A stretch of DNA of 64,000 nt, from positions 88,427,142 through 88,491,141 of the forward strand of contig CM049306.1 in assembly GCA_026874595.1 (NCBI GenBank), read 5' to 3'. The position numbers and the translations under genes were made by a program. The first letter of the stretch is position 1. The number at the start of each line of letters is the position of its first letter. The DNA comes from Sipunculus nudus. Lineage: Eukaryota > Annelida > Sipuncula > Golfingiida > Sipunculidae. The notes beneath the pieces were generated by a model, which ran no database searches, was not told where the DNA came from, and saw nothing but the letters and a program-made list of their open reading frames with translations. Below, piece by piece: positions 50,894 through 62,073 of the stretch.

Positions 50894-51988
50894 ATAACAG
50901 CAGTATCATTATGTACAACATCGGATGTGCTTTTTCTGTCATAATATGGTTTCAACATGTTAACATGGCACAGTGGTTTTTTCTTACGCCTATCTGGTTT
51001 TGACAGTATGTAGTTTAAATCACTGACTTTCTTGTCAACGATGTAAGGACCAATATTCCTAGCTTGCAATGGTCTGCCAGGGATAGGTAGTAAGGCAAGG
51101 GATTTTTCACCAGGCTCAAACGTGCTACTTACACTGTGCTAGTCATACTTTGTTTTCATTTTATTTTGTGCAGATTTTAGATTAGACGTTGCAATCTCAC
51201 AAGCATAGTATAGATTAGTACGAAAGTCTGAGACATATTGCAATAAACTAAGAGAATCAGGATTTTCACATAAGAGTTTTTCTTTAAGCAGTTTTAATGG
51301 ACTGCGAACGGAGTGTCAAAAAACTAGTTCAAAGGGACTGAAACCGAAAGTCTCTTGATGGGGATTCTCTGACAACAAACAGGAATAGGTGGATTCCTTT
51401 ATCCCAGTCTTTCTGTGTGTCATAACAATAATTCCCAATTATGTTTTTTAATGTCTGGTGAAAACGCTCGAGGGCGCCCTGACTCTCAGAATGGTATGGC
51501 GAAGAGCTGTACTGTTTTATACCTAGCTCAAGCATAACGTACTGGAATAAGCCAGACATAAATTAGACCCTTGGTCAGACTGGACGGATTTCGGATATCC
51601 AAAAGTTGTAATAAACCTAGTCAGAGCCTTGACAATACTTCTGGCATTAATTTTGCGCAATGGTATTGCCTCAGGGAACCTGGTAGATGCGCTCCTCGAA
51701 AGCAGGAATAGGCCTAAGTGGGGCTTTAGGAGGATTCTGATTGGGCTTGCCTACCATCTGGCAGGTATGACATGATTCACAATATTGTACAACATCTTTC
51801 CTGAGGGTAGGCCAATAGAAGTGTGTACTAACTTTCTGATAAGTTTTATTTATACCTAAATGTCCAGACAAAGGAACCTCATGTGCCATGCTTACAATTT
51901 CATTGCGAAAGCTTTTTGGCATTACTATTTGATGTTTAATGGCCCACTCATTATCAGCGCATACATCAGGTGGTCGCCATTTACGCAT
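50894..51988 (-). pseudogene. Integrase with H2C2 and GPY/F modules, broken
   Basis: From right to left on the minus strand: an HHCC zinc-binding module (HEVPLSGHLG, then CESCHTC) at 51988-51740; a core fragment with PEAIPLR, then SVQSDQGSN carrying the second catalytic Asp (about 51570-51660, another frame); SPYHSESQGALERFHQTLK with the catalytic Glu (51559-51329); and a C-terminal GPY/F module, ARNIGPYIVDKK and HVNMLKPYYDR (51069-50930). The stretch that should hold the first catalytic Asp is missing between FEERI and PEAIPLR, an apparent in-element deletion. Several frameshifts separate the pieces. Confidence 0.88.
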
Positions 51989-52309
51989 AACTTATGTGAG
52001 CACTCTATTTTTAACATAGAAACAAACTGGGTTTTAGTTCACCTTTAGAATCTACCCAGGGAAACAAACATGAAATATCAGGGTCCTTATGCTGTTCCGC
52101 GATAAGTTCTGACCTTGAAAATACTGCAAACTATACGGGAGACTCGTTAGGCGATTCACTAGTGACTCCTAGAGTGTGATTATCTGGACCATTATCCTCA
52201 TGTGTGCTTTTCTTTGCCATAGATCTAGTTACAGCACATGAAGGATACAAACCAGGTATTTCATGACTTTCAGTATCAATGTCCTGATCAAGTGACGGCT
52301 GTTCTGTCA

Positions 52310-52627
52310 CTATTGTACTTTGTCACCTGCAACATCATTGCCTAGTAGCAACTTAATTCCCTTAAAGGATAAAGTAGTTCTTATGTCCACGGTAATATTT
52401 CCAGAAATCAAATCTGAATTTAGATGTACACTGTGAAGCGGAACTGAAGTGTGCTTGTCTGAAAACACACCATTAACAAGTGCATGTGCACCAGTAAAGG
52501 ACCTTTTAGAAAATGGTAAAGTGTTTGCTAACATGAGAGTCTGGCCTGAACCAGTGTCCCTCAAAATTCTAATAGGGGTAGAATCTGAAAAATCACTTGA
52601 AAATGATACAAAACCATGATGGCTCAA
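52310..52627 (-). pseudogene. Retropepsin-like aspartic protease
   Basis: Contains ILRDTGSGQTLML, in which DTGS is the aspartic-protease active-site box, and later IKLLLGNDVAG, matching the second conserved segment of retrotransposon proteases. The frame continues toward a VTRSMA-type motif near 52220, normal for the region before integrase. An acidic Ser-rich linker (52630-52760) joins it to gag. Confidence 0.8.
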
Positions 52628-52639
52628 ATAACTCCGTTT

Positions 52640-53491
52640 CAGAGTCAGGAGAGGAATCTACTTCCTCAGTTTCATCAAACAAAGAACTGACACTGACAGT
52701 GTCAGTCATAAACTCTTTTTCAGAGTCACTAAAAGAATCTACATCCTTATTAAAATCAGCAGAAACAAACTTCTGTTTGTATTAAAGGACCTGGCCTCAT
52801 TTGAAATACTCTCGCAAGAGTCATAATAGGACTTAGCCTTATTTTTAGGGGATACTCCTCGCAAGAGTCTTGAAAGGACATAGCCTTATTAAAATCCTCG
52901 CAGGAATCAAATCAGGGTTTTACCCCGGAAGCTACGGATTCTTCTTTGGAGTCAGACGGCATGTTGGCCTCAGTAGCATCAAACTCTTGGTTAGAGCCAA
53001 TAAAGGAGTTGTACCCCTTATTTACATGAAAAGAGTTTGGGTCTTGTACTATGTTATGCATAGATATTGAATCAAAACCAGAAGGTTTACCCTTTGGTTT
53101 ATTTGCAAGTTTCCAGCGGTCAGATATCAGATGACCTTCCTTTTTGCAGTAATTACAGATTTTCTTTGAAAATGACTGGTGTTTGTTGGACTCAGACACA
53201 GTGGACGTGGACTGAGGTGTTTTAATGCTAGTTCATGTTGCATTTCTAACTTTTTAAATTCTAACTGCATTGCAAGGCTGTCATTTTTTTATGTTTCCAC
53301 TTCACTCTCTTCAATTAAACCTTAGCTAACTAGATCTTGCATGATTTTAACAATGATATCAGGCTTTCTCAAAGCTTTTTCACACCTAGCCCTACGTGTT
53401 GTCAAAAACGCAACAACCAATCCTTTGTCAACTGTTCAAGATGATCAGGGTCGGGATCGTCAACAAATGTCTCAGGTTTGAAATCTGCCAT
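52640..53491 (-). pseudogene. Gag with CCHC-type zinc knuckle, frameshifted
   Basis: Begins at an ATG (53489-53491) opening MADFKPETFVDDP, typical for gag starts of this group. Reading is interrupted by stops and frameshifts near 53405-53230. The zinc knuckle CNYCKKEGHLISDR (about 53160-53115) keeps C-x2-C-x4-H, but the last Cys is replaced. An acidic Ser-rich region follows before the protease. Confidence 0.75.
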
Positions 53492-53636
53492 GTTAAGATA
53501 TTAAAACACTAACAAAAAAACCCGCTTAGATAAATCATGTAAACAAATTATTGTGAACAATATGTAATCTTGTAAAGAATGTATTGTAAACAAAATGTTC
53601 AGGTCAAGGCCTTATAAATTTTCAAAACTATTAAGC

Positions 53637-53654
53637 ATCCTGGAGGAGCCCCCA
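53637..53654 (-). promoter_or_regulatory. Primer-binding site, tRNA-Pro-like
   Basis: The minus strand reads TGGGGGCTCCTCCAGGAT, six bases inside the 5' LTR edge. It differs by two bases from the 18-base tRNA-Pro primer-binding site used by murine leukemia viruses (known), so a tRNA-Pro primer is inferred. Confidence 0.8.
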
Positions 53655-53660
53655 GTTTTA

Positions 53661-54090
53661 TGTTACAGAAATTATATCAACAGATCACGTAGCATAAATG
53701 TTGTAATGGCGATAAAAAAGTTAAATTCTGTAACACTAGGCAGCGTGAAATGTCTAGGGGAATGAATAAAGAAGTCAGTGTTTTTTTGTTAACAAATAAT
53801 TATAATTTACTCTTAAAACAACCCTAACCTTACAATACACTGAATCAATACAATTACACAGTATGATAAATAAAGTACCTGGATACCACCACTGTCACAG
53901 CGACAAAGAGTCCTTTAAAACCAATAGCCACGTAAACAGTTCAAATAGTCCAAAGGAATGCTCTTGTAATAATCCCGAAAGCGAATAGGAGACAGTCCCA
54001 CTAAATCTGCATAGAGTTCGTAGAATCACTTACACTACCGCAATTATCGGATAGAGCCAAAACTGACTCACACTCTTCCGTGTCAGCTGG

Positions 54091-54093
<3 letters not shown>
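53661..54093 (-). repeat. 5' LTR of the Gypsy element, truncated
   Basis: Co-linear with the inner 500 bases of the 3' LTR (ATCACGTAG to GTGTCAGCTGGAA) and then breaks off into a TA microsatellite. Because the element lies on the minus strand, the lost part is the U3 end with its TATA box, so this LTR should not drive transcription. Confidence 0.85.
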
Positions 54094-54094
<1 letters not shown>

Positions 54095-54159
<65 letters not shown>

Positions 54160-54162
54160 TAT
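54095..54162. repeat. (TA)n microsatellite replacing the U3 end of the LTR
   Basis: TA run between the truncated LTR and the resumed satellite. Confidence 0.95.
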
Positions 54163-54369
54163 TTTATATGATTGTGTGATCACAATTCTACCAATAAATA
54201 TTTACAAACCAAGTGTGGCCATATTTTATTGAACCAGCAATATGAGTTTTAATTATAAATATAATTTTATAGAATGTGGCCACATGTGGTGACATGAAAT
54301 TTTTTTACCACTATACATTTATAAAAATTAGGTGTGGCAACACTTTGTTTGACCAGCCAAATAAGTTTG

Positions 54370-54372
<3 letters not shown>
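54163..54372. repeat. About 117-bp satellite array, middle part
   Basis: Two units, with GTGTGGCC-type starts at about 54213 and 54331 (118 apart), continuing the array at 48106-48729 in the same orientation. Confidence 0.85.
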
Positions 54373-54418
<46 letters not shown>

Positions 54419-54419
54419 T
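54373..54419. repeat. (TA)n microsatellite
   Basis: TA run ending CACATATAT directly before the next LTR. Confidence 0.9.
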
Positions 54420-55155
54420 TGTTACAGGTGTATCTTTTATTGTGCGCTGTTCACATTCTGTTTCGTGTTAGGCTCAAGCCCTGGGCGTCATTGCTATGGC
54501 GTGTAGAGACACAGCGCTCGATGTAATCCGTACTGGGTGAACCCTGGCGTGTAAAGATAGAGCGCTCGTCCTAATCTTGAATTTTCTGGGCTGAGCGCAT
54601 GTCTTGTATTGTTCTTGCGCGTGTGTATAATGTGTTGTTGTGTTCTTTGGAATGTTCGTTAAATAGAAATTTCTAGACTTTGGAGTGAGAAGCTATAAAT
54701 TAGGGGCTGTGTTTAGAGCCCAGGCAGGAGAGAGAGAACTATTCCAGCGAACACGGATTATTACAAGAGCATTACTTTTGACTATTTGAACTGTTTTCGT
54801 GGATTATTAGTTATAAAGGACTTGTTGAGCTGTGACAGTGATGGTATCCAGAAAATCCTAGGAACCGGACACTCTGGTACTGTACACTTTATTCATTATG
54901 CTGTGTAATTGTATTGATTTACTGTTATACTGTTTTTATACTGTATAATTGTATTGATTTAGTGTATTGTAATGTTAGGATTGTTTTAAGAATAAATTAT
55001 AATTATTTCTTAACAAAAAAACTACTGACTTCTTTATTCATTCCCCTAGACATTTCAAGCTGTCTAGTGTTACAGAATCTGATTTTTATTTATCTCCGTA
55101 ACAAAATGTATGCTTGTCACGACTACGTGATCTGTTGTTATTAGGTTCCGTAACA
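54420..55155 (+). mobile_element. Solo LTR of the same Gypsy family, opposite orientation (736 bp)
   Basis: Its reverse complement matches the minus-strand LTR copies throughout. Begins TGTTACAGG and ends CCGTAACA. TATAAAT lies at 54694-54700 followed by GGGGCTGTGTTTAGAGCC (probable start of R about 25 bases on), and AATAAA lies at 54991. Flanks ATAT and ATAA differ at one base. Satellite lies on both sides. Confidence 0.88.
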
Positions 55156-55335
55156 ATAATTACATGTGATCTCATATATAGTGTGACCACAATTTTAATC
55201 AATATATATTGACAAATAAGATGTTACCACATTTTTTTGACCAGGTAATTAAATTTGTACTATACATATATATACTATTATAAATTGTGGTCACGTATGG
55301 TGTTACCGCATTTATTGGCATAAAGTGACAAATCA
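55156..55335. repeat. About 117-bp satellite array, right end
   Basis: One full unit (start about 55221) and a partial one with GTGGTCACGTATGGTG, decaying into unique sequence near 55335. Confidence 0.75.
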
Positions 55336-57320
55336 TATATATAAAGAAATAAGGGCCCGTAATTTGCACAATTGCCATTATTATTATATCACCATCGCCG
55401 TTACCTTTATAACCAGAAAATTAGCATCATCATTATCATCATAATCGTAACTAACATAATAATCATCAACGTAGATTGAAACTGTACAGCTTGATCTGAT
55501 TTCACTGATCAGAATTCAAAGTGTGGTCTGAGCATAAACATCACAATTTCCATTTTCATCATCAACAAACATAAGATATTTCAACTCCCTGGCACCATAA
55601 ATAATTACCGTGAGATGATTTATAACAGAATATGGTTTATATGATTAGACGGGCACAGCTGCTCCACAAGTCTGCCATCACAAATTGCTTTTATCTTACA
55701 GAGAAATTACCAGACGGTTTTACCCGTTAAACAAACCTTAAAATGCGCCGATTAGCTGCAAGCAGTCAATCATGTATAGAGATTTATTCCTAATTCATTA
55801 ATAACGTGCTGAATTAACTCTGCCAGTGGTTCAACTCTTTGCTGTTTCAGAACTGCTCCATTTTTCATGCCGACGTTAATCTATATTTTATTCTTGGCAT
55901 TTATTTCCAGACTTTAAACTCTTGGACCTGTTGATGATAAATTCGATACCCGATTCATGTTTTTCGTCGATGATTAAATACTTTTATTTCAATTATTTAT
56001 CATTTTCATTAATCTTGTTTTTCTCCTTTTTTCATGAATTATATATCTACAAGGTGTGTGCAACTGTGTTTTAAGTGTGTTCGTGTACTGTATTAGTGCC
56101 GGAGTTTCTGAACAAATTGTATGTGTACATTTGACGTAAATGCATGACTCACTACTTATTCTATTGGTGGTTAGTGTACGTCTATTAACACTTGAGTATG
56201 TGCACGTATGTGCATATGTGTGTACATTTGGCGTAAATACATGACTTAGCATGAACTTTTATTTAATAAGGTCTACACGGAGTTCGTGTACGTGTATTAG
56301 TATTTGAGCCTAGGTTCGTATGTGTATGTACATGTAACTGGAATATACATGACTCAGTCTTAACTTTATTTTAAAAAGTCTGGTTGGTGTGATAACGGAA
56401 GTGAAAGGTGGGAAATTGCTGTCACAGCGGACCCTCTTACTTAAGAAGGCCGGGGCAAATCTGCCACTAGTGTGCACAAGCGTGTGCAGGGGATACAGGC
56501 GGCATCAATTGAAATTCCGAACGCGAATTTTAATCCTTGAAAACACCCAATCTTTCCTTCTTCAAGCGTTGCGGTGTAAGCGTTGACAGATCAGCTTGTA
56601 GACGAATGGATGTGACCTCTTAACGTCCGTCAAAAACTGAACTGTTTGTCATTCATGAGATTTCTGCCCCAGTGGTTTCGGGTTATGGATGCTGAGAAAA
56701 TCTAAAAGAGTGTGAACGTCGTTCTCCGGGCTAATACCTCCTAACAGTTCTCTTTCTGATAAGAAATCCTGATTCAGTTCAGTAAAGAATGCAATTTATT
56801 TGAGAATGTAGCAAAGAATGTATACATTATCCCCCGAGCGATGTCTGTTGTTCCGATGTTTTGTTTTAACAGTACTCTACTTCTGTGCTTAGGATTGAAT
56901 AGATCTGATAAATATTCTGATGTTAGGAATGATAAGTTGGTTACACTAATATGAATAACCCCCTGAAAGTTTTATATACCGGCAATCAAAAGCATGATTT
57001 CAAATATTCTTTAGAGTGATGTTTGTATTAACTGTGAAATATAAATTGCAAACATATACATTCGTTTCTTGGAATATTTCATATTGTCCTTTGTGTAATT
57101 ACATTATTTTGCATAAGGCAGTTCTGTGGAAGATATATGCATGCTACCTGCCTTTTACAAACGAACATAGCATAGTATGGTATCTGGCAAAATATCCATA
57201 AAATGCAAAATTATTTACAATTCCTTTTATAAATTTTGCAGTGACAGAACACCCTAAAGACTCATAACACAGATGACAAAAATGTATTTTCCGATAATAA
57301 TAGAAGAATGTTTATAATCT
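55336..57320. other. Non-coding DNA with simple and short tandem repeats
   Basis: ATC/ATT-rich simple sequence at 55370-55470. At 56110-56370, three diverged units of about 100 bp share GTGTACATTTGACGTAAAT and CATGACT. No gene recognised. Confidence 0.5.
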
Positions 57321-57323
57321 ACA

Positions 57324-57690
57324 TTTTAATGCTAAATTAATTAAGTATATGTACATCTGCAGAATTCCTTTAGGGTTTCGGACTACGTGACAGGGCAGTA
57401 TCACAGGATTTCTCTCAATTTATATCCTAGTGGTCACCAGGCCTGGTAACTACTGTACTTGTGGGCCCTGGGTGCGGAGTCAGTCCCATATCTGGGTCAT
57501 ACCATCGTTGAATCCCCGAAAGGTGAAACACGGTCGCTGGGCACAGAATTCCCATTGAGCCTGCCGAGCGCTGACCCTGGGTTAGGACTGACCGTGAAAA
57601 ATATCATCTCCTCGGCTGAGATTCGAACTCGATCACGATTTCCCGGCTTTGAGTCCCGTGCTATATTCCTTAGCTCTCGATCAGGTTACC
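57324..57690 (-). mobile_element. tRNA-derived SINE, copy 3 (near full length)
   Basis: Co-linear with 8043-8398 from the tail (TTTTAATGCTA, ATGTACATCTGCAG, CGGACTACGTGACAGGG) to the head (GTTCGAATC box B, GAGCTAAGGAATATAGC box A on the minus strand). Diverged, with an extra insertion near 57478. Confidence 0.75.
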
Positions 57691-57699
57691 CAATGCAAC

Positions 57700-58440
57700 A
57701 CATTCAATCTTAGCTCTGGCGAATCTATCTGATGATACCCATCAATTTAATCCCAGTCGACTCACTTTTACAAAAAAAAACAGGGCGGTAGGGATAATAT
57801 AGTCTATTGCTTGTGTTAGATTCACGTTTGCAAGGTCTGCATCGTTTGTAAACCAGATCACTATTTAATAGCTCCGATATGGTTAATTTATGTTTTATTG
57901 CGGCCAACTAACGGTTTAAATAACCAATTATAAGAGAACTTTCTACTAGAGCTGTAAAAATGCATCGAAACAAAGCCAGTCATTAATCGATAATCCAATC
58001 GGGCATGAATTAATCGATTAATTTCAACTATTGCATTTTCATTCATTTTCAAACCTTTTAGCTCTGACCTAGGAACAGATATATAGCATACTTGATGACG
58101 TAACACTGTTATTAAACCAAGATAGTCACCTTATATCCTTCATTAGATGTTAGCACAATAATGGATAAGAAAGTTTAAATATTACTTGGTCTGCGTCAAT
58201 TCTCACATTTGTATATAATAATCTTAATCTTATAGCATCATATGGGATGAAAACTTTCAGTAGATCTACGTCTCTGACATATATTATGACTGTATACAAT
58301 AATCGAATCAAGAACCAAATCGAAAGGCAATAATCGATAATCAAAATGAATCGAATACCCCTTAGCAATTCACAGGGCTTACTTTCTACACAAGTAACCA
58401 AAAATTAACTTTAATATGTTGCCAGCACATAGCAAGCTTT
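57700..58440. other. Non-coding DNA, nothing recognised
   Basis: AT-rich, with ATCGATTA words near 57980-58030 and 58300-58345. No gene. Confidence 0.4.
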
Positions 58441-58446
58441 TATTCA

Positions 58447-58912
58447 GTGCCGGTGTTAAGACTTCAGGTTGCCCCCATTTCAGGTTACCCCTCACCCCGG
58501 TAACCAGAAATCGATTCAGATTACCCTCGGTGTAACCTGGACCCGATATCAGTTTACCTCCGAAATGTTTACATGACAAAGTTTTTGCACCCCCCCCCCC
58601 CCACTGGTGAAAAAGACTATCACACGCCTCGATCCGAGTCATGCAGAGTGCCTCATATTAGTTATTATAACAACCGCATGACAAATAACAAACATTACAT
58701 ATGCATGTACTAAGCTTTCAACTTAATTTGAGAATTACAGAAGGCTGATTTTTATAAATACATCAAGTAAATTATTTTAAAGAAACACCTGTTTTAGGGG
58801 GTAATCTGAAATCTTTTCTGGTTATACCCCTGAATTAATCTGAAATCGACTTCAAGTTACCGGAGGGGGGGGGGGGGGTAATTTGACGCAGGGTTAACTG
58901 AAATCACAACAC
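58447..58912. mobile_element. Foldback/MITE-like element with long inverted arms
   Basis: The left arm (58447-58565) has repeated TTCAGGTTACCCC and CCGGTAAC words. The right arm (58795-58912) carries the reverse complement, with GGGGGTAATCTGAAAT and a G15 run. The arms are about 110 bp and the central spacer about 230 bp. The 33478-35903 element has the same arm words. Confidence 0.55.
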
Positions 58913-59219
58913 TAGAAGAAAGCAACTGGTGACCCTGCCCCCGGAGACCTTTGGACACTCAATCAAATTAGATTAATAAATTCATATTTTATCTTATTTT
59001 ATTCAGTTCACCAACTGTCATTAATTTACAGTAGTATTGAATTAATAACGGGACCTCTGTAAACTGAGGTTTATAGGTTTAATATTATTCACATCCTGGT
59101 CTGGTTATAAGGACGCGCTTCTTGCACTCTGCTCAATAGTCTCTAATTTTTTGGATTTGTAGTTACGGAATACTAGGGCCCACGCAAGCCCGGGACTTAA
59201 TCATAACAAAAGAGTAAAA

Positions 59220-60400
59220 CGACGATTATTATGTCTCCCCTCCCATTGCATGAGGGAGCCATATAGTGTCTTGGCTGTCGTTGTCGTCGTCTTCGGCGGC
59301 GGCGTCCGTAATCGTCGCCTTTGTCATTTTTGTGAAAACGATAACTTTTGAACCATTTACTATTTTTTTTTCATGAATTTTGAAATTTGAACTGTTTATA
59401 CCAAAAAGCCGGAGAAATTTGAAAACTGGTGACTTGACCTTGGCTTTCAAGGACAAATTCATAAAAATCTCAAGAAATCTTGCATGGATTGATCCAAAAA
59501 ACAAATTTACCGATGATCTTGGATAGGCTTGTCTTCTGCGGAAGAAAGGTGGCGCAAGCTGTCCTTTTCTTGTTTTCGGGCCTTTTAACACCCTATCATG
59601 ACCATTTGACACTACTGTGAGCACTCAGCATTATAAGTGAAAAACTAATAGACAGATTGGGCTGAAATTGTGCATGTCCATTGATCTTGGATACCTCCAT
59701 CTTATATTCAAGACGCCATGATGGCGCCATCTGCAATCATTTTTTTTGTGGCGTCCATCCGTACGTTTGCTTTCCGTGAAAATTGCCCATATCTCCGGAG
59801 TGGCTCAAGGTAGAATAGATAAATGCTTTTTTCTCAGGAGTGATTTACATATTGGCTGAAATTGCGCATATCCATAGATCTTGGAACACCCATCTTGTAC
59901 TCAAGACTGGTGGCGCCATCTGCAATGTTTTTTTTTCTGTGGCGTCCATCTCTATATGTGCTTTGGGTAAAAAATCGCTCATATCTCCGGAGTGGTTCTA
60001 GGTATTGGTCTTAAATTTGGCATGTCCAACATTCTTTGAAAATTTTCTCGTAAACTGGACAGGTGGCGCCACCTACCTCCCCGTTTTTGTAGAATAAATT
60101 AATGATCTTTTCTTGGGAGTGGTGTGCCGTATTGGTCTGAAACTGTGCTTTCCATGGATCTTGGACTCCTCCATCTTGTACTCACGACTGGTGGCGCCAT
60201 CTGCAATTTTTTTTGTGTGGCCTTTATCCGTACATTTGTTATAAGTGAAAATTGCTCATATCTGAGGTGTCGTTCATTTTGGCATGTACATCCATCTTGG
60301 AGAGTTTTCTCGTTGACCAGACAGGTGGCGCCAACTACCTTTCCATTTTTATAGTATAAACTAATCCCCTTTCCTCAAGAGTGATTCACCGTATTAATTT
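59220..60400. repeat. Diverged direct repeats with GGCGCCATCTGCAA and ATCTCCGGAGTGG blocks
   Basis: GGCGCCATCTGCAA recurs at 59723, 59912 and 60192; GTGGCGTCCATC at 59749 and 59939; CAGGTGGCGCCA at about 60059 and 60321. Units are about 190 and 270 bases, mosaic and non-coding. The block starts with a TCGTCGTCTTCGGCGGCGG stretch. Confidence 0.65.
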
Positions 60401-60404
60401 TGGT

Positions 60405-60840
60405 CCCCATATCTGGTGAAGAATTTTGTGGTGCTCTAGTTGATAGATGAAAAAAAAACTGTCGCTTGCCAAGTGTCAAAATATGCTGCTAAGGATGGTG
60501 GGGGGGGGGGGGGGGGGATGCAATTAATTGTCTGTGAATACTGCATGGTGCATCTGCGGTGCCAAAAAATACTATTTTAACGTGCAATTGCCACCATTTG
60601 CGACATGGTACAAGGTAATATGCAGCTGATTCTCTTGATTTGGGCAGCTCTTCTTTTCTAAAATTTCTGTTCCTATTTGGACTGCAAAAACACATATCGA
60701 AGTTAACACAACATAACTGGCTCTGATATTAATTTGCTATCATTTATTTTTGTGATGCATGTATTTCTCCATATTTTATTATACTTTTTTCCATTCATAT
60801 TATACATAAATAAGATAATTTAATATGAAATTATGTGATA

Positions 60841-60892
<52 letters not shown>

Positions 60893-62070
60893 TATATATA
60901 TATATATAATTATTTATTATTTATAGTCCTCGTTCTCTGATAATTCTGGTTCATTTTCTTTCAACTGCTGTATAGGTTAGTCTTATACGTAATATCTATA
61001 AATAGGATAAATATCTAAATAGGTTTTAAAAATAAGCGCACGGAGAACGCTTGATTACAAGTTGTGCAGTTAAAAGGTTTCATTAAAATATACTCTCGCT
61101 CTGTCCACATGAAAACCCGGCAATGCAAGCTATCTGCGCAGTCAAGGAGGGCACCGTAGATATAGAGAAATATGCTCTGGAAAGAAGAATGCTTCAGCAA
61201 GCGGGGGTCAAAGAGTAATGTTACGTACCGCCTAAAACAGCTAAACATTTAAAGAACTAGTGAATCCTTGAAATGGTCATTACACATCTTTTGCTGGTCA
61301 TTTGGTTTATATCAAACAAGCCAATGCCGGTTTATAAATCCCAAAGAGATAATCAAAATAGTTACACAGCTAAATAAACAAACTTGTTTTATCGTTAAGC
61401 ACTATGACAAATTTACCATTCCTGCTATTGGGTTCAAAGAATTTCCATTAAGATTTGTTCTGTTTTGAAAAATTCAAATTGCGCACAAATTGCTTGGTCG
61501 GTTTTTGGCGTAAATACAGCCATTTAAATGCTTATCATGTTAAACAAACAGAGAGATTGGATTCTCAAAATTAAGTTAAGCCACACAAAAGATGGAGTGT
61601 TCTGTCTCAATTAATGTTTACAATTGTAATGGATCAGTGCATGATAGAGAACCGGAGAAAAGCCCTGATAATTTACTGCTGGTCATACACAGAGGCTTAA
61701 AATGACCTTGACCTTGACGATGATAGAGCACTATTCTCTCCACTTCTCGGTGACAGAGGGACCAAACGAATGACCAAACCTTCAATGTAGAGGGACTCAA
61801 AATCAATAGTCTCAACCTAGACTAATGGGAGTAAACGAAAATAAAAGATGTATTAGTCACAGTGAGTAGCCCAGTCATATATCAAGTTTCCACATTGACC
61901 TGCCGACGCCAATGAATAAATTGGAGGCAGAAGGAAAATAAAAACTTTGCGGTCCTAAGATAATTTGGGAAACACAGCAGTAGGAGAATGATTCAAGATT
62001 AAATTTTAAATCAGCAAATGGAGCAGCTACAATTTTTACAGGAAAGCATAATTGTACTGAATGGATACTC
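60405..62070. other. Non-coding DNA with G run and TA tract
   Basis: Poly-G run at about 60500-60518 and TA tract at 60843-60908. No gene recognised. Confidence 0.45.
60843..60908. repeat. (TA)n microsatellite
   Basis: TA run with one AAATA break. Confidence 0.95.
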
Positions 62071-62073
62071 ATA

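Larger units (their letters stand above)
48803..54093 (-). mobile_element. Degenerate Gmr1-like Ty3/Gypsy retrotransposon, about 5.3 kb
   Basis: On the minus strand, from right to left: truncated 5' LTR, PBS, gag with zinc knuckle, protease, integrase, reverse transcriptase, C-terminal RNase H remnant, polypurine tract and 3' LTR. Integrase lies between protease and RT. Only about 320 bp separate protease from integrase, too little for a second RT. This order is known from Gmr1-like Ty3/Gypsy elements. The LTRs differ by many substitutions and small indels (by eye over 10 percent), so the insertion is old. It sits inside a satellite array. Confidence 0.9.

Noticed and set aside
52310-52627. 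Host aspartic protease gene
   Set aside because: The DTGS motif sits between gag and integrase remnants inside LTR borders, so it is the retrotransposon protease.
59229-59624. 131-codon minus-strand frame ending in an Asp/Ala-rich stretch
   Set aside because: It falls in a dispersed repeat with TCGTCGTC simple sequence; the acidic stretch is the reverse of that simple repeat.
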